Below are positions 26,747 through 35,959 of a DNA stretch of 64,000 nt, piece by piece. The stretch covers positions 97,490 to 161,489 of the forward strand of contig QYLO01000001.1 in NCBI GenBank assembly GCA_022766165.1. Reading direction: 5' to 3'. Source of the stretch: Candidatus Electrothrix gigas (GTDB taxonomy: Bacteria; Desulfobacterota; Desulfobulbia; Desulfobulbales; Desulfobulbaceae). The translations under genes were made by a program, and so were the position numbers. The notes under the pieces were generated by a model that did no database searches, was not told the DNA's origin, and saw only the letters and a list, made by a program, of their open reading frames with translations. The stretch's first letter is position 1. Every line of letters starts with the position of its first letter.

Positions 26747-27534
26747 TATACAACCTTACTTATTTGTTTTTTACGGATCAGAAGCGTGGAAAAATAATGA
26801 AGTTCCTTATCTGCGGCTTTGCGAATATCAGTATAGACACGCTGGCCGTCCATCCCGCAACGTTCGAGCAACACAGCCTTATCGGTCAGGCCCAACTCAT
26901 CCAGCAGGGCAATCACCGCAGGCAAACGACGAAAGACCTTCATCAACACCACAGCATCTGATTGCAATAAAATATCACGCAAACGCACATCATCAAAGGC
27001 TGCTGGCACTACCGACAACACGTCATCCCCCAACCCCAGAGGATCGTGTAGCTGGGCAGAACAGGCTGACATAGCCGTAACACCGGGAATGATCGCAACC
27101 GGTATCCTTTGCTGCCTTTGCTGCTTGTGTTGCGACTGTACAAGCATTTCCTCAAGCGTGTTGAGCAGGTAAAACGAAGTCGAATACAGCCCGGGATCGC
27201 CCAAGGTGGGAAAGGCCACATCCTCACCCTGTGCAAGACGAGCCAGCACAATCTTGGCTGCTTCTTGCCAGCCCTGCTGCACTTCAGGATCATGATCCTG
27301 CCCCAGACGAATCTTTTTCATGGGAAAGCGGACCTCCAGCACCTCCTTAGCAACAGCGTCCACCATAGCTGAAGCAATCTCAAGGGCAGAACTGGCTCCG
27401 TTTGCCTTTGCCTTGGGAACCACCCAAACCTGTGTTTGTTCCAGCACCCGCACAGCCTTATAGGTCATGAGTTCCGGGTCTCCAGGGCCAACGCCAACAA
27501 GATAAAGATGCCCCTGCTGTTTTCCTTGTTTCAT
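26746..27534 (-). CDS. cbiL: Precorrin-2 C20-methyltransferase
   Basis: SAM-dependent methylation of C-20 in the corrin pathway. The 262-residue protein has LYLVGVGPGDPELMTYKAVR, VWVVPKAKANGASSALEIA (a CbiL/CobI feature), PTLGDPGLYSTSFYL, IIPGVTAMSACSA and a family-typical LLERCGMDGQRVY tail. The start overlaps the cobL-type stop by 4 bp (ATGA). CbiL of the anaerobic route and CobI of the aerobic route cannot be separated by eye; the split E/T layout is not decisive. Confidence 0.94.
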   Translation of the reverse strand: MKQGKQQGHLYLVGVGPGDPELMTYKAVRVLEQTQVWVVPKAKANGASSALEIASAMVDAVAKEVLEVRFPMKKIRLGQDHDPEVQQGWQEAAKIVLARLAQGEDVAFPTLGDPGLYSTSFYLLNTLEEMLVQSQHKQQRQQRIPVAIIPGVTAMSACSAQLHDPLGLGDDVLSVVPAAFDDVRLRDILLQSDAVVLMKVFRRLPAVIALLDELGLTDKAVLLERCGMDGQRVYTDIRKAADKELHYFSTLLIRKKQISKVV

Positions 27535-28769
27535 TTTCTTCCGGTTATGATGGTAATGGGGTTGAGCAGGATTCCTGGTTCCCCATAGTTGGTATAGCGT
27601 ATTTCTTCACGGGTAACAGCTACAGTCCGTGAGTCAACTTGTAAGCCGTTCGAGGCCATCAGTAACGGGGCCTGCTCTGCTGTATCTTTTAGAATCGCAC
27701 TGGCTACCATTCTACCTGTAGCTGTGAGGCGTTGCGCACAACGGGGAATAATTTCAGCCAATAACCCCTTGCTGCCACCAATGAAGACCCGATCTGGATC
27801 AGGAAGGTCTGTTAAGGCATCTGGGGCCATTCCGCAAATTAACTTAATATTATACAGGTTGTAATGAAGAATATTGGCCCGAATGTTCTTCTGGGCTTCG
27901 GCTTTTTGTTCAATAATATAGATAGTCAACCCAGGACAGAGTCGGGCCGCTTCCACAGAAACAGAGCCAGCTCCCCCGCCCACATCCCAGAGGATACCGT
28001 TTTGGGGGAGACGCAACCGGTGAAGAATCACAGCTCGAATTTCATCCTTTGTGATTAACCCCCGTGAATGTTCAATTTCGTTCTCTTGCAGCCCAAAAAT
28101 ACTCTGGTCCCTCTGTTCCCCCTTCCACTCGTCCTCTCTCTGCTCTATCAGCATCATGTTGAGCTGGGAAAATTCCTGACCAGCAATATCAGCTAAGGTT
28201 CCTCTGGACAGACGTTCGTCTTTACAACCGAGATTTTCTGCCACCCGTATCCGTATCCCCTTTATTCGAGCAGTATCGTTATGTTCTTCCAAGATTGCAA
28301 GGAGTTCCTTGGCTATATGATTCGGGCTGTTGCGATGATCGGTAAACAGCATTACCTTGGGTTTTGTTAGGATTCTTCCGGCAAGATCACCAGGAGAACG
28401 GCCATGGAGACTGATTAAGGGCAGATCGTCCCAAGGCAGTTTAAAACGGGTACAGGCCAACTGCACAGCAGACAGGGCAGGCGTGATATGAACTCGTTCA
28501 GGCCCAAAACGTTCCAACAGGGTGCGACCAATCCCAAAAAAAAGCGGATCACCAGAGGCCAGTACGGCAACATCCCCCTGATTCAGAGCCACTGCCAGCT
28601 CAAAGACCATCTCCTCTACCGGGGCAATAGGAATTCGATGAATTTGTATTCCCTTGAGCAATGCCTTATGCCGAGTTGAAATCACTACAGCATAGCATGT
28701 TGTAATCTTGCGTCGCTGCTCCTTGGGCAGCTTGTCACCGCTAACACCGAATATGAAAACTTCCGACAT
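27531..28769 (-). CDS. cobL: Precorrin-6Y C5,15-methyltransferase, CbiE-CbiT fusion
   Basis: Bifunctional corrin enzyme: the N-terminal CbiE-type methyltransferase methylates C-5, and the C-terminal CbiT-type domain methylates C-15 and decarboxylates the acetate side chain. In 412 residues I see VAVLASGDPLFFGIGRTLL and ISLHGRSP (CbiE), a hinge near residue 215, then GLITKDEIRAVILHRL, WDVGGGAGSVSVEAARL (Rossmann glycine motif) and VFIGGSKGLLAEI (CbiT). AAGGAGTG precedes ATG 28769 on the minus strand. First gene of the cobL-cbiL-cbiF operon. Confidence 0.94.
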   Translation of the reverse strand: MSEVFIFGVSGDKLPKEQRRKITTCYAVVISTRHKALLKGIQIHRIPIAPVEEMVFELAVALNQGDVAVLASGDPLFFGIGRTLLERFGPERVHITPALSAVQLACTRFKLPWDDLPLISLHGRSPGDLAGRILTKPKVMLFTDHRNSPNHIAKELLAILEEHNDTARIKGIRIRVAENLGCKDERLSRGTLADIAGQEFSQLNMMLIEQREDEWKGEQRDQSIFGLQENEIEHSRGLITKDEIRAVILHRLRLPQNGILWDVGGGAGSVSVEAARLCPGLTIYIIEQKAEAQKNIRANILHYNLYNIKLICGMAPDALTDLPDPDRVFIGGSKGLLAEIIPRCAQRLTATGRMVASAILKDTAEQAPLLMASNGLQVDSRTVAVTREEIRYTNYGEPGILLNPITIITGRK

Positions 28770-28942
28770 CCTTTCTCACTCCTTCGAGGTTCGTGATCCT
28801 TGCACTCCACACTTTATCCCTTTCAAAGGGGCAGTATAGAGGAAAAGCAGTCTTTTGTCATTAAGTTCTGCTGAATCTGTCCTGCTCTTTTGCGCAGAAA
28901 ACGCTCTGAAACCGAACAATAAAACAAAAAATATCAACTGTT

Positions 28943-29210
28943 CTCACATTGAGCGGGTTGCCTTTTTTGAAAAATAGATTAAAATTCACTATAATTCCAT
29001 ATTTTTACCATAAATATATTGCAATAATGACAAAATTCTTCCGAAAAAAAGACCGGTTAGTCCCGATACTCGGTATAACCCAGGTGATAAGTCAGCTTCA
29101 TTCGTACCGTTATCTTGTTGCCACTGATATGAGCTGGCGAACAGAGGATATTATTCGAGCCTATACTTTGAGATGGTTTGAGATGGCTTGTTGAGGTTTT
29201 CTTTGAGGAC
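28943..29210 (+). pseudogene. Relic of a DDE insertion sequence
   Basis: It starts with CTCACATTGAGCGGGT (28943-28958), which recurs at 63835-63850 as the end of another element. A broken frame then reads SYRYLVATDMSWRTEDII and IRAYTLRW. After a one-base shift it continues as WLVEVFFEDWKL to TGA. These blocks resemble the third-acid region of IS4-like transposases. The N-terminus and middle are deleted. Confidence 0.65.
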
Positions 29211-29245
29211 TGGAAGCTCTGATAGCGTTATAGCGAGAAAACTTC

Positions 29246-29273
29246 AGCCCTGAGTTTACCCAGATTCAGGGCT
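29246..29273 (-). terminator. Hairpin downstream of the flavoprotein gene
   Basis: Perfect 8-bp stem AGCCCTGA/TCAGGGCT with a 12-nt loop, 40 bp after the stop at 29313 on the minus strand. It is followed by GAAGTTTTCTC, a weak U-rich tract. It could instead belong to the neighbouring IS relic. Confidence 0.45.
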
Positions 29274-29312
29274 AAATACTACATAACCTGCCGAGACTTT
29301 CCCAGGCTGCAA

Positions 29313-30245
29313 CTACCGTTGTTTTTTCCGGGCAAACATGGCCGCTTCCATACCTGCCACGCATCCCTCACCCACAGCCTTGGCCATTTGATACGGAGGA
29401 CCAACAATATCTCCAGCAGCATAAATACCGGGAATATTGGTTTCCTGCTTGCGGTTGACCGCAATATATTTAAAGTATTCAGTATCCAGCATCACTCCGA
29501 CCTGGGTAGCCAGTTCCAAGGCGCCCTTAGAGCCAAGTTCAATAAATATGCCGTTCACTGTAATTTTTGAGCCGCTTTTCAGGAGAATTTCCTCGACCTT
29601 CCCGTTACCGGTAATTTCCTGCACCCAATCGTCGGTATGCAGTTCAACCGTGCTGTCATGGAGCTTATTGAGCATTGCCTCAGAGCCTTGCAGTTCTTCT
29701 GCCACCAGATAGACCTTGGCAGCATAGTCCAGCAAGGTCAAGGCTCCGTCAATGGCTGCGCTCTGATTGCCCACCACCATCACCGTATCGCCTCGATAAA
29801 AGTTGGCATCGCAGTCAACACAGTAGCTCACCCCCATACCACTGAGTTCTTTTTCACCAGGCACGGAAAGTTTATTTTTGGAAACGCCCATTGCAAAAAT
29901 AATGGTTCGACTGGTGACCGTCTCACCGCTTTCCAATTCCAAGGCGAACAACTCCTCCTCTTTTTCTTGAACTATCTGAGAAATCTGAGCGATTTTAAGT
30001 ACATCATAGGGCTGTATCTCTGCGCCAAAGTGTTCAAGTTGGCTTATGCCCGCTTCCAGCAGATCTTTCCCGTCAGCCACGCCCCTGATACAGGCATAGT
30101 TTTCTACATGTGCCCAATAGATTGCGCTGTTTTCAATCCGTCCCAGTACAAGGACATTGGTTTTTTTTCTGGTTGCATGAATGGCTGCCTGGATACCTGC
30201 TGGTCCTGCGCCGATAATAACAACATCATAGATTGTCGCCGACAT
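29313..30245 (-). CDS. Thioredoxin-reductase-like flavoprotein
   Basis: The 310-residue pyridine-nucleotide disulfide oxidoreductase has an FAD motif (VVIIGAGPAGIQAAIHA), the redox-active CVDC in GVSYCVDCDANFY, the NAD(P)H motif VMVVGNQSAAIDGAL, and a C-terminal FAD block IYAAGDIVGPPYQMAKAVGEG. It probably reduces thioredoxin or a related thiol partner in the cytoplasm. The nucleotide-binding loop GNQSAA departs from the GGGNSA of classical TrxB, so cofactor or partner may differ. GAGGAGG gives a strong ribosome site before ATG 30245. No thioredoxin gene is adjacent. Confidence 0.87.
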   Translation of the reverse strand: MSATIYDVVIIGAGPAGIQAAIHATRKKTNVLVLGRIENSAIYWAHVENYACIRGVADGKDLLEAGISQLEHFGAEIQPYDVLKIAQISQIVQEKEEELFALELESGETVTSRTIIFAMGVSKNKLSVPGEKELSGMGVSYCVDCDANFYRGDTVMVVGNQSAAIDGALTLLDYAAKVYLVAEELQGSEAMLNKLHDSTVELHTDDWVQEITGNGKVEEILLKSGSKITVNGIFIELGSKGALELATQVGVMLDTEYFKYIAVNRKQETNIPGIYAAGDIVGPPYQMAKAVGEGCVAGMEAAMFARKKQR

Positions 30246-30613
30246 GAAGACCTCCTCTTGTCGTTATGGATGTTTTTCTTAGTTTTTTTAGGGAGAGATT
30301 TAACTCTCTGAAAAAAGATGGAAATAATTTACTTGATTTTATTCTGGCTTATGTACACTATATTCAGTTCAGGGTCGACATAATTATCAGAACCCGTTAT
30401 ACTCTTTTTACGTTTTTTGAGATAAAAAATGGATAAAGTTGCTCTGATTTTATTCTCTTGAGTTCCTGTATAATCACGCATTGCCGAGTTATTTCAACGT
30501 AGTAAAAAAGAAATACTTTGGAATCGGTAGCGTCATTGATCAAAACTGCTGAGACTGCTGATATTGATTGCAGCTGAATAATCTGATCAATCTGATCAAG
30601 TAGGGGGAAATTT
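30246..30613. other. Divergent intergenic region upstream of tolQ
   Basis: About 370 bp between the flavoprotein (minus) and tolQ (plus). It contains the promoter listed at 30375-30403 and, just before the tolQ ribosome site, a perfect 9-bp tandem duplication AATCTGATC (30580-30597). No gene seen. Confidence 0.55.
30375..30403 (+). promoter_or_regulatory. Candidate sigma-70 promoter for the tol operon
   Basis: TCGACA at 30375-30380, a 17-bp spacer, and TATACT at 30398-30403. The start would leave an untranslated leader of about 200 nt before tolQ. Confidence 0.45.
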
Positions 30614-31306
30614 GTGAATCTTTCTGTGTTGAGCATGATGGCACATGCCGGTTTAATAGTAAAGCTGGTTATGCTTGTTCTGCTTATTTTTTCCGTGCTT
30701 TCTTGGTGGATTATTATTTCCAAGTATATTTTATTTTCACGAGCTCGTTATGCTTCAGAAGATTTTTTAGAAGATTTCTGGGAGTCTAAAACGCTTAACA
30801 ATGCATACGAGGCAGCACAGAGTTTTACCCTCAGCCCAGAGGCGTCTGTTTTTATTTCAGGCTTTAATGAGCTACGCAAGATCAGTACAGCACGTAGTGA
30901 GCGGGCACACACAGAAACCCTGCAAAGCAAGTTAGCCTCTATGGAAAATCTCAAACGGGCGGTTCGTAAGGCCCAACTGGTAGAGACTGATCGGCTGGAG
31001 CATTCACTTTCCTTTTTAGCGACAACAGGAAGTGCGACCCCCTTTATCGGACTTTTTGGGACAGTCTGGGGGATTTTAACCTCATTTCAGGAAATAGGAA
31101 CTCACGGTTCAGCCTCTTTGACGGTTGTTGCTCCGGGTATTGCCGAGGCCCTCGTGGCTACTGCTGCAGGCTTGGCTGTGGCGATTCCAGCAGTTATTTT
31201 TTATAATTTTTATGCCAATAAGTTGGCTGCGTTTGAATCGGATATTGAGAATTTTTCTTTTGATTTTTTAAATCTGGTTGAACGTGATATGCTGTCAAGA
31301 GACTGA
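30614..31306 (+). CDS. tolQ: Tol-Pal energy-transducing protein TolQ
   Basis: TolQ with TolR forms the proton-driven motor that energises TolA for outer-membrane constriction at division. The 230-residue protein has three membrane helices: about 13-35 (VKLVMLVLLIFSVLSWWIII), about 135-155 within TTGSATPFIGLFGTVWGI, and about 170-195 (APGIAEALVATAAGLAVAIP). The conserved Thr/Gly residues are those of the TolQ/ExbB/MotA proton path. The start codon is GTG 30614 after GGGGGAAA. First of tolQ-tolR-tolA-tolB-cpoB. Confidence 0.93.
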   Translation: MNLSVLSMMAHAGLIVKLVMLVLLIFSVLSWWIIISKYILFSRARYASEDFLEDFWESKTLNNAYEAAQSFTLSPEASVFISGFNELRKISTARSERAHTETLQSKLASMENLKRAVRKAQLVETDRLEHSLSFLATTGSATPFIGLFGTVWGILTSFQEIGTHGSASLTVVAPGIAEALVATAAGLAVAIPAVIFYNFYANKLAAFESDIENFSFDFLNLVERDMLSRD

Positions 31307-31392
31307 TGAAAAATTTTTTATTGCCTTTATTGCCTTGCCGCTTGTTGACATGAGTGAACAGGTGCCTTTATTATTTACTTATACTTGTTGTT

Positions 31393-31815
31393 ATGGGACC
31401 TTCCGGGAGAGGCCGTAAAGGCTTGGTAGCAGAGATCAACGTGACCCCGCTTGTCGATGTCATGTTGGTGTTGCTGATTATTTTTATGGTAACCGCTCCG
31501 ATGATGACCGAAGGAGTAGATATTGATCTTCCAAAAACTACCTCCAGAGCTTTACGCCAGCAGGAAGAACCTCTTATAGTTCAAATAGATAAAAGTGGTG
31601 TAATTTATCTTGGAAAAGATAAAACCAGAGTCAATCTCGCACTGGTTTGGCAGGAGCTGGAAAAAAAACCGCTGGCAATGAAAAAACAGTCGATTTACTT
31701 GCGGGCAGATAAAAACGTTCCTTACGGTCTGGTCGTGCAGGTAATGGCCCAAATTAAACGGGCTGGCTTTGAAAAGTTAGGTATGATCACTGAACCGGAT
31801 GATAAGGAGAACTAA
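31393..31815 (+). CDS. tolR: Tol-Pal protein TolR
   Basis: It is the partner of TolQ, with one membrane helix and a periplasmic domain. From ATG 31393 it has 140 residues and begins with MGPSGRGRKGLVAEINVTPL, then VDVMLVLLIIFMVTAPMMTEG. The Asp in LVDVMLVLL is the presumed proton-carrying residue. The rest is the TolR/ExbD fold (VQIDKSGVIYLGK, IYLRADKNVPYG). The frame is open to GTG 31354, but those 13 residues are not TolR-like. Neither start has a good ribosome site. Confidence 0.92.
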   Translation: MGPSGRGRKGLVAEINVTPLVDVMLVLLIIFMVTAPMMTEGVDIDLPKTTSRALRQQEEPLIVQIDKSGVIYLGKDKTRVNLALVWQELEKKPLAMKKQSIYLRADKNVPYGLVVQVMAQIKRAGFEKLGMITEPDDKEN

Positions 31816-31848
31816 CACAGACAGAAGGCAGGCAACAGTGAAGAAGCA

Positions 31849-33114
31849 GTGAAAAAAATAAACAGTGGCGTGTACATCAATGATACTTGGGAGGCGTTTC
31901 TGGCGCAGCGGGATGGGCTGTCCAACTGGAAAATTCCCCTTATTATAGCAATGGCTCTTCATGTTATTGTTTTTACAGGTGTTGCTATTTTTCCTGATGT
32001 GAGTAAAAAGTTTGAGTTAGATAGTGTTGTCACGATTGATCTGTTGTCCCTGCCTGCAAATGAGTTGGCTGGTGGTTCTCAGGCTTCTCAGCAGCTAAAG
32101 AAGCTAAAGACTGTCCGGCAAGTTGTTCGGAAAACTGTTCCTGCTCCTGCGAAGATGAAAGGGCAGAGGACAACGCAGGCTGCTGTCCTTCCTGTTGTTA
32201 CACCGAAAAAAAAAATAAAGATTGCTTCGAGGGGTACTCCAAAGAGTACTCCTAAAAATATTCCAACGATTGTACCGGAAGGCGTTGCAGAGGTTGTCGA
32301 AAAAACAGTGTCTACACCTCAGTCAGTTCCAGAGGTTACCGAGGTTGAGCCGATAACAAGGCCGGTAAAGCAGGTTTCACTGCGTCCTCTCAAGCGAAAG
32401 AAAAAGCTTGCTCAGGATGTCCGGTTGGCTGAGGTCAAAGAACAAGAGGAGAAAAAACGGCAAGAACAGTTGGAGCAACGTGCTGCATTAGAAAAGGAAA
32501 AGAAACGCCTTGCTGTCCAAAAACAAAAAGAGGCGGCTGAGAAGGCAAAAAAACTCGCTGCTCGAAAAAAAAAGCAAGAAAAAGCAGCGGCAAGAAAAAG
32601 ATTGGTTGAACAGCAGCGCAGAGAAAGAGAGATTGCCCAGGCAAAACGTTTGGCGCAACAGGCAGAACAGGCTGCAGAAGAGGCTCAGTTAGAGGCTGAA
32701 CAGTTGAGACAGGAATACACCTCTGTGGCCCAGATTGCCTCTGAGCTGAAGATGCCGTTGACATCTGGTAACCCGGGAAGGGGAGGGGATGGTGGTTCCG
32801 GTGGTGAGCAGATAAATCCGGAGGTACTTAACCAGTATGCGGCCTCATTAAAAGGCAGGATAAGTAGTCACTGGAAACTTCCTGAAATAGTCAAAAAAAA
32901 ATCTAATCTGAGAACGGTGATTGCTCTAACGGTTCGTCGGAATGGGACTATCAAGGATATGTGGATTGAGCAGAAATCCGGGGATAACTTTTTTGATCAA
33001 TCCGTGAAAAAGGCCCTGCGAAGTGCAGAACCCCTTCCGCGTTTTCCAGATTTGATGGATAAATCGACCTTGGAATTTGCGCTGAATTTTACTCCCCAGG
33101 GATTGGCCTTTTAA
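31849..33114 (+). CDS. TolA-like protein with TonB C-terminal domain
   Basis: The 421-residue protein follows the TolA plan: a short cytoplasmic tail, one helix (IPLIIAMALHVIVFTGVAIF, residues 27-46), a long Lys/Ala/Glu-rich helical region (about 185-290), and a C-terminal TonB/TolA domain (YAASLKGRISSHWKLPE, TVRRNGTIKDMWIEQKSGD, ALRSAEPLPRFPD). It carries force from TolQR across the periplasm. GTG 31849 is the start used here and lies 33 bp after tolR. Position in the operon supports TolA over TonB. Confidence 0.85.
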   Translation: MKKINSGVYINDTWEAFLAQRDGLSNWKIPLIIAMALHVIVFTGVAIFPDVSKKFELDSVVTIDLLSLPANELAGGSQASQQLKKLKTVRQVVRKTVPAPAKMKGQRTTQAAVLPVVTPKKKIKIASRGTPKSTPKNIPTIVPEGVAEVVEKTVSTPQSVPEVTEVEPITRPVKQVSLRPLKRKKKLAQDVRLAEVKEQEEKKRQEQLEQRAALEKEKKRLAVQKQKEAAEKAKKLAARKKKQEKAAARKRLVEQQRREREIAQAKRLAQQAEQAAEEAQLEAEQLRQEYTSVAQIASELKMPLTSGNPGRGGDGGSGGEQINPEVLNQYAASLKGRISSHWKLPEIVKKKSNLRTVIALTVRRNGTIKDMWIEQKSGDNFFDQSVKKALRSAEPLPRFPDLMDKSTLEFALNFTPQGLAF

Positions 33115-33216
33115 AGGCTTTGTACGTCTTAAGGCGTCTCAAAGCACAACAGAAGAACGAAATACAAAAAAAATATCCGGTGTGTTACCACAGGTTTTAA
33201 CTCATTTCTTTTTGGC

Positions 33217-34578
33217 ATGACTCTCATGAAGCTTTTTCGACCCCTATTTGGTAGTAACTTGCGTAGTAACGTAAGTAACGTAATCTTTTCACTCCTTGCT
33301 GTGCATCTGTTGGTCAGCTTGTTGGCCAACTTTTTTTTTGTCGTTCCTTGCGCCTTAGCTGAACGGATTAACCTGGATATTGCCAACTCTGGAATACGGA
33401 AACTTGTTGTTGCTGTGCCGTCTTTTGTGGATGAAGAGGGTGATCATAATACCGCAACAGGTCGTGATATTGCCAGTTTGATGAAACAGGGATTGCAGTT
33501 TCATGGTTTTGTCAAAATTTTAGATGCTCGTCGCTATGAAGGAGAGGATAACCCGGATTGGCATGCACTTGGTGCAGATTATGTTGTTAGGGGCAGTTAC
33601 GCATTAGTAGGAAACAGGATGAGTATTACTGGCAGCCTGCTTGACATCATGAGCAACAACGTGCTGACAGAAAAAAATTATACGGGAAAGGGTCGACAGC
33701 AAGAAAAGATAACCTTGCGCCTTGTTGATGCAATGGTTAAAGCCTTTACAGGTGAGCCAGGAATCGCTCAAAGCTCCATAGCCTTTGTTTCCGATAAAAC
33801 CGGACGTAAAGAAATTTACATTGCAGATATATTTGGACGAAAGGTTCGTCAGGTAACGCGGCATCGTCACCTCTGTGTTTCCCCGCGTTTCACTGCCGAT
33901 GGAAGTCAGCTGGCCTATACCTCATATCATCGGGGGAATCAGGACCTCTATATAACAAGGCTGAATCAAAATAAAACAACCCGTAGCCTGTCCCGACGAA
34001 GGGGTATGAACTTAGCCCCAGCATTTTCACCAGATAATCGAACAGCGGTTGTGACGTTGAGTAAAGACGGAAATCCAGATCTGTACCTTATTGATATGGA
34101 AGGAGACATTATCAAGCGTTTAACAAGGCAATCAGGGATTAATGTTTCCCCGTCCTTTTCTCCTGATGGACGATCAATCTGTTTTGTCTCTGACCGAAGC
34201 GGTTCTCCTCAAGTGTATATTATGGATCTTCAAACTATGGAGGTGCGTCGTTTGACCTTTAAGGGCAAAGAAAATGTGGAACCCTCATGGTCACCTCGGG
34301 GGGATAAAGTTGTCTACACCCATCTTACGCAAGGCCATTATCATATCTATACTCTTCCTGTGAACGGCGGACAACCCACCAGAATAACGTCAGGTAGTGG
34401 AAGCTGTGAGTCTCCTACCTGGTCTCCTGACGGAAGACAGATAGCCTTTTCTCGCAAGGTGAATGGCAAAAAAATGCAAATCTACGTTGTGCAGGCGAAT
34501 GGGGAGGGAATGCACCGCATGTTTACCTTTAAGGGAAATCAATCCTATCCGCGTTGGTCACCTCCTGTATATAAATAA
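33217..34578 (+). CDS. tolB: Tol-Pal system beta-propeller protein TolB
   Basis: The periplasmic TolB partner of Pal has an N-terminal domain and a six-bladed WD-like propeller. The 453-residue protein has a long hydrophobic leader (SLLAVHLLVSLLANFFFVV) ending near CALAERI, then ADYVVRGSYALVGNRM in the N-domain. Propeller blades follow with repeated SPDG (PSFSPDGRSICFVSD, PTWSPDGRQIAFSR) and WSPRGDKVVY motifs. ATG 33217 or 33226 are both possible. Its usual partner pal is not found next to it. Confidence 0.93.
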   Translation: MTLMKLFRPLFGSNLRSNVSNVIFSLLAVHLLVSLLANFFFVVPCALAERINLDIANSGIRKLVVAVPSFVDEEGDHNTATGRDIASLMKQGLQFHGFVKILDARRYEGEDNPDWHALGADYVVRGSYALVGNRMSITGSLLDIMSNNVLTEKNYTGKGRQQEKITLRLVDAMVKAFTGEPGIAQSSIAFVSDKTGRKEIYIADIFGRKVRQVTRHRHLCVSPRFTADGSQLAYTSYHRGNQDLYITRLNQNKTTRSLSRRRGMNLAPAFSPDNRTAVVTLSKDGNPDLYLIDMEGDIIKRLTRQSGINVSPSFSPDGRSICFVSDRSGSPQVYIMDLQTMEVRRLTFKGKENVEPSWSPRGDKVVYTHLTQGHYHIYTLPVNGGQPTRITSGSGSCESPTWSPDGRQIAFSRKVNGKKMQIYVVQANGEGMHRMFTFKGNQSYPRWSPPVYK

Positions 34579-34691
34579 ACTTCCCTTTCTTACCGCTTGG
34601 GAGGGATAACAAAATATGCAAGTTGCTTGCTACTTGCATGTAAAAAATACGAAAAAAACTTTTAACTCAGCTCTACATATAAGGAAAGGAT

Positions 34692-35942
34692 ATGAGGAAA
34701 ACACAAATAATACAAACTGTTGCATATTCCTGTTGCTCAGTTCTCCTGCTCTGTCAGTGTGCCAGCGTGAATGATGTGCGAAGATTGAATTATCAACTCC
34801 GTAGCATCAATCAAAAAGTTCAGGCTGTTGAGTCAAATACAAAAAATCAGGTGTTGCAAAAAACTGCTGAGTCTTCCAATCAGTTGGATAACGTGGCCGA
34901 GGAAACTCGTGAGTTACGTACCATAACAGAGGAGAATTTGGAAGCCATCAATAAGATGAGAGAGCGGGATGCGCAAAAGATTGTTAAACTGGAAAAGGCA
35001 TTACAACAGTTGCGTCGGGAAAATCGAAAGATTCGCTCTGAAAGTGAGCAGATTCGTTCTGAAGGCAGTCAGATACGACAGGAAAACGAGCAGCTTATTC
35101 AGTCATTAGAATCAAAAATTAATAAGTTATCTGGCAATATACAGCGGCTCAGTCAGGCACGGGTGTATGCGGCAGAAAAAAAGGCTCGGCAGGCAGCAGA
35201 GAGAGCAGAAAGGGCCAAGCAACAGGCTGCAATGGCTGCAGTGGCTGCAAAAAGCCGAAACAATACGACCTTGCTCCCAGACAACAGAAAGGTACGGAAA
35301 AATTACGGCTCTGTGGTGGATGTTATGCCGCAACAACAAACCCAGCTCAGAATAAATCAGCCGATTGTTGAGACCTCAACCTCATCGCATCCTAGGATTA
35401 CTCCGCAACGACAAAAAAAGGCGATGACTAGAGCTAGGGAACAACCTCATCAGCAGGCACAGTCGATTCACCAGGTGCAGCAAATACAGCCAGTACAGCA
35501 AATAAAGCAGGTACAGCATGCACAGCAACCGACTTCAGTTGTAGAACATCCACCTCAGAGTCAAGGGCCAACGATGGAAGATGGTTTGCTTGCCCAAGGA
35601 GTTTCTCAGTTTAAAGCAAAAGAGTACAAGGCTGCGTATAAGATCTTTGAGGAGGTTCTTGCAGGTCATCCAGAAGATGATCAAGCCGCAAAAACACTGT
35701 ATTTTATGGGAGAATGCCTCTTTAATATGGGGGAGTATGATCTGGCCATTCTTGATTATCAAAAGGTGATTTCCAATTACCGAAGGAATCCCCAGAGTGC
35801 TGCGGCCTTATTACGGCAGGGTATGTCGTTTGAGAAGTTGACAGATCATGAAACTGCTAAGATTATCTATACAAAGCTGGCTGCTGATTATCCCAAGAGC
35901 AGAGAGGCTGGGGTGGCTCGTCAGCGTTTAGAAGGGTTGTAA
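34692..35942 (+). CDS. cpoB: Cell-division coordinator CpoB/YbgF-like
   Basis: CpoB links Tol-Pal activity with peptidoglycan synthesis. The 416-residue protein has a hydrophobic leader with a Cys pair (SVLLLCQCAS), which might be a lipidated N-terminus but does not fit the lipobox well. A coiled coil follows (about 25-170), then a Gln-rich low-complexity region (about 240-285, QIQPVQQIKQVQ) and C-terminal TPR repeats (about 300-416, QFKAKEYKAAYKIFEEVL and YFMGECLFNMGEYDLAI). AAGGAAAGG precedes ATG 34692. It is longer than typical CpoB (about 260 residues) because of the coiled-coil and Gln inserts. Confidence 0.83.
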   Translation: MRKTQIIQTVAYSCCSVLLLCQCASVNDVRRLNYQLRSINQKVQAVESNTKNQVLQKTAESSNQLDNVAEETRELRTITEENLEAINKMRERDAQKIVKLEKALQQLRRENRKIRSESEQIRSEGSQIRQENEQLIQSLESKINKLSGNIQRLSQARVYAAEKKARQAAERAERAKQQAAMAAVAAKSRNNTTLLPDNRKVRKNYGSVVDVMPQQQTQLRINQPIVETSTSSHPRITPQRQKKAMTRAREQPHQQAQSIHQVQQIQPVQQIKQVQHAQQPTSVVEHPPQSQGPTMEDGLLAQGVSQFKAKEYKAAYKIFEEVLAGHPEDDQAAKTLYFMGECLFNMGEYDLAILDYQKVISNYRRNPQSAAALLRQGMSFEKLTDHETAKIIYTKLAADYPKSREAGVARQRLEGL

Positions 35943-35959
35943 AGAAAGAAGATGTCTCC

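Noticed and set aside
28770..28942. Cobalamin riboswitch upstream of the cobL-cbiL-cbiF operon
   Set aside because: No B12 box or aptamer core found there; the only such element is at 52303-52461.
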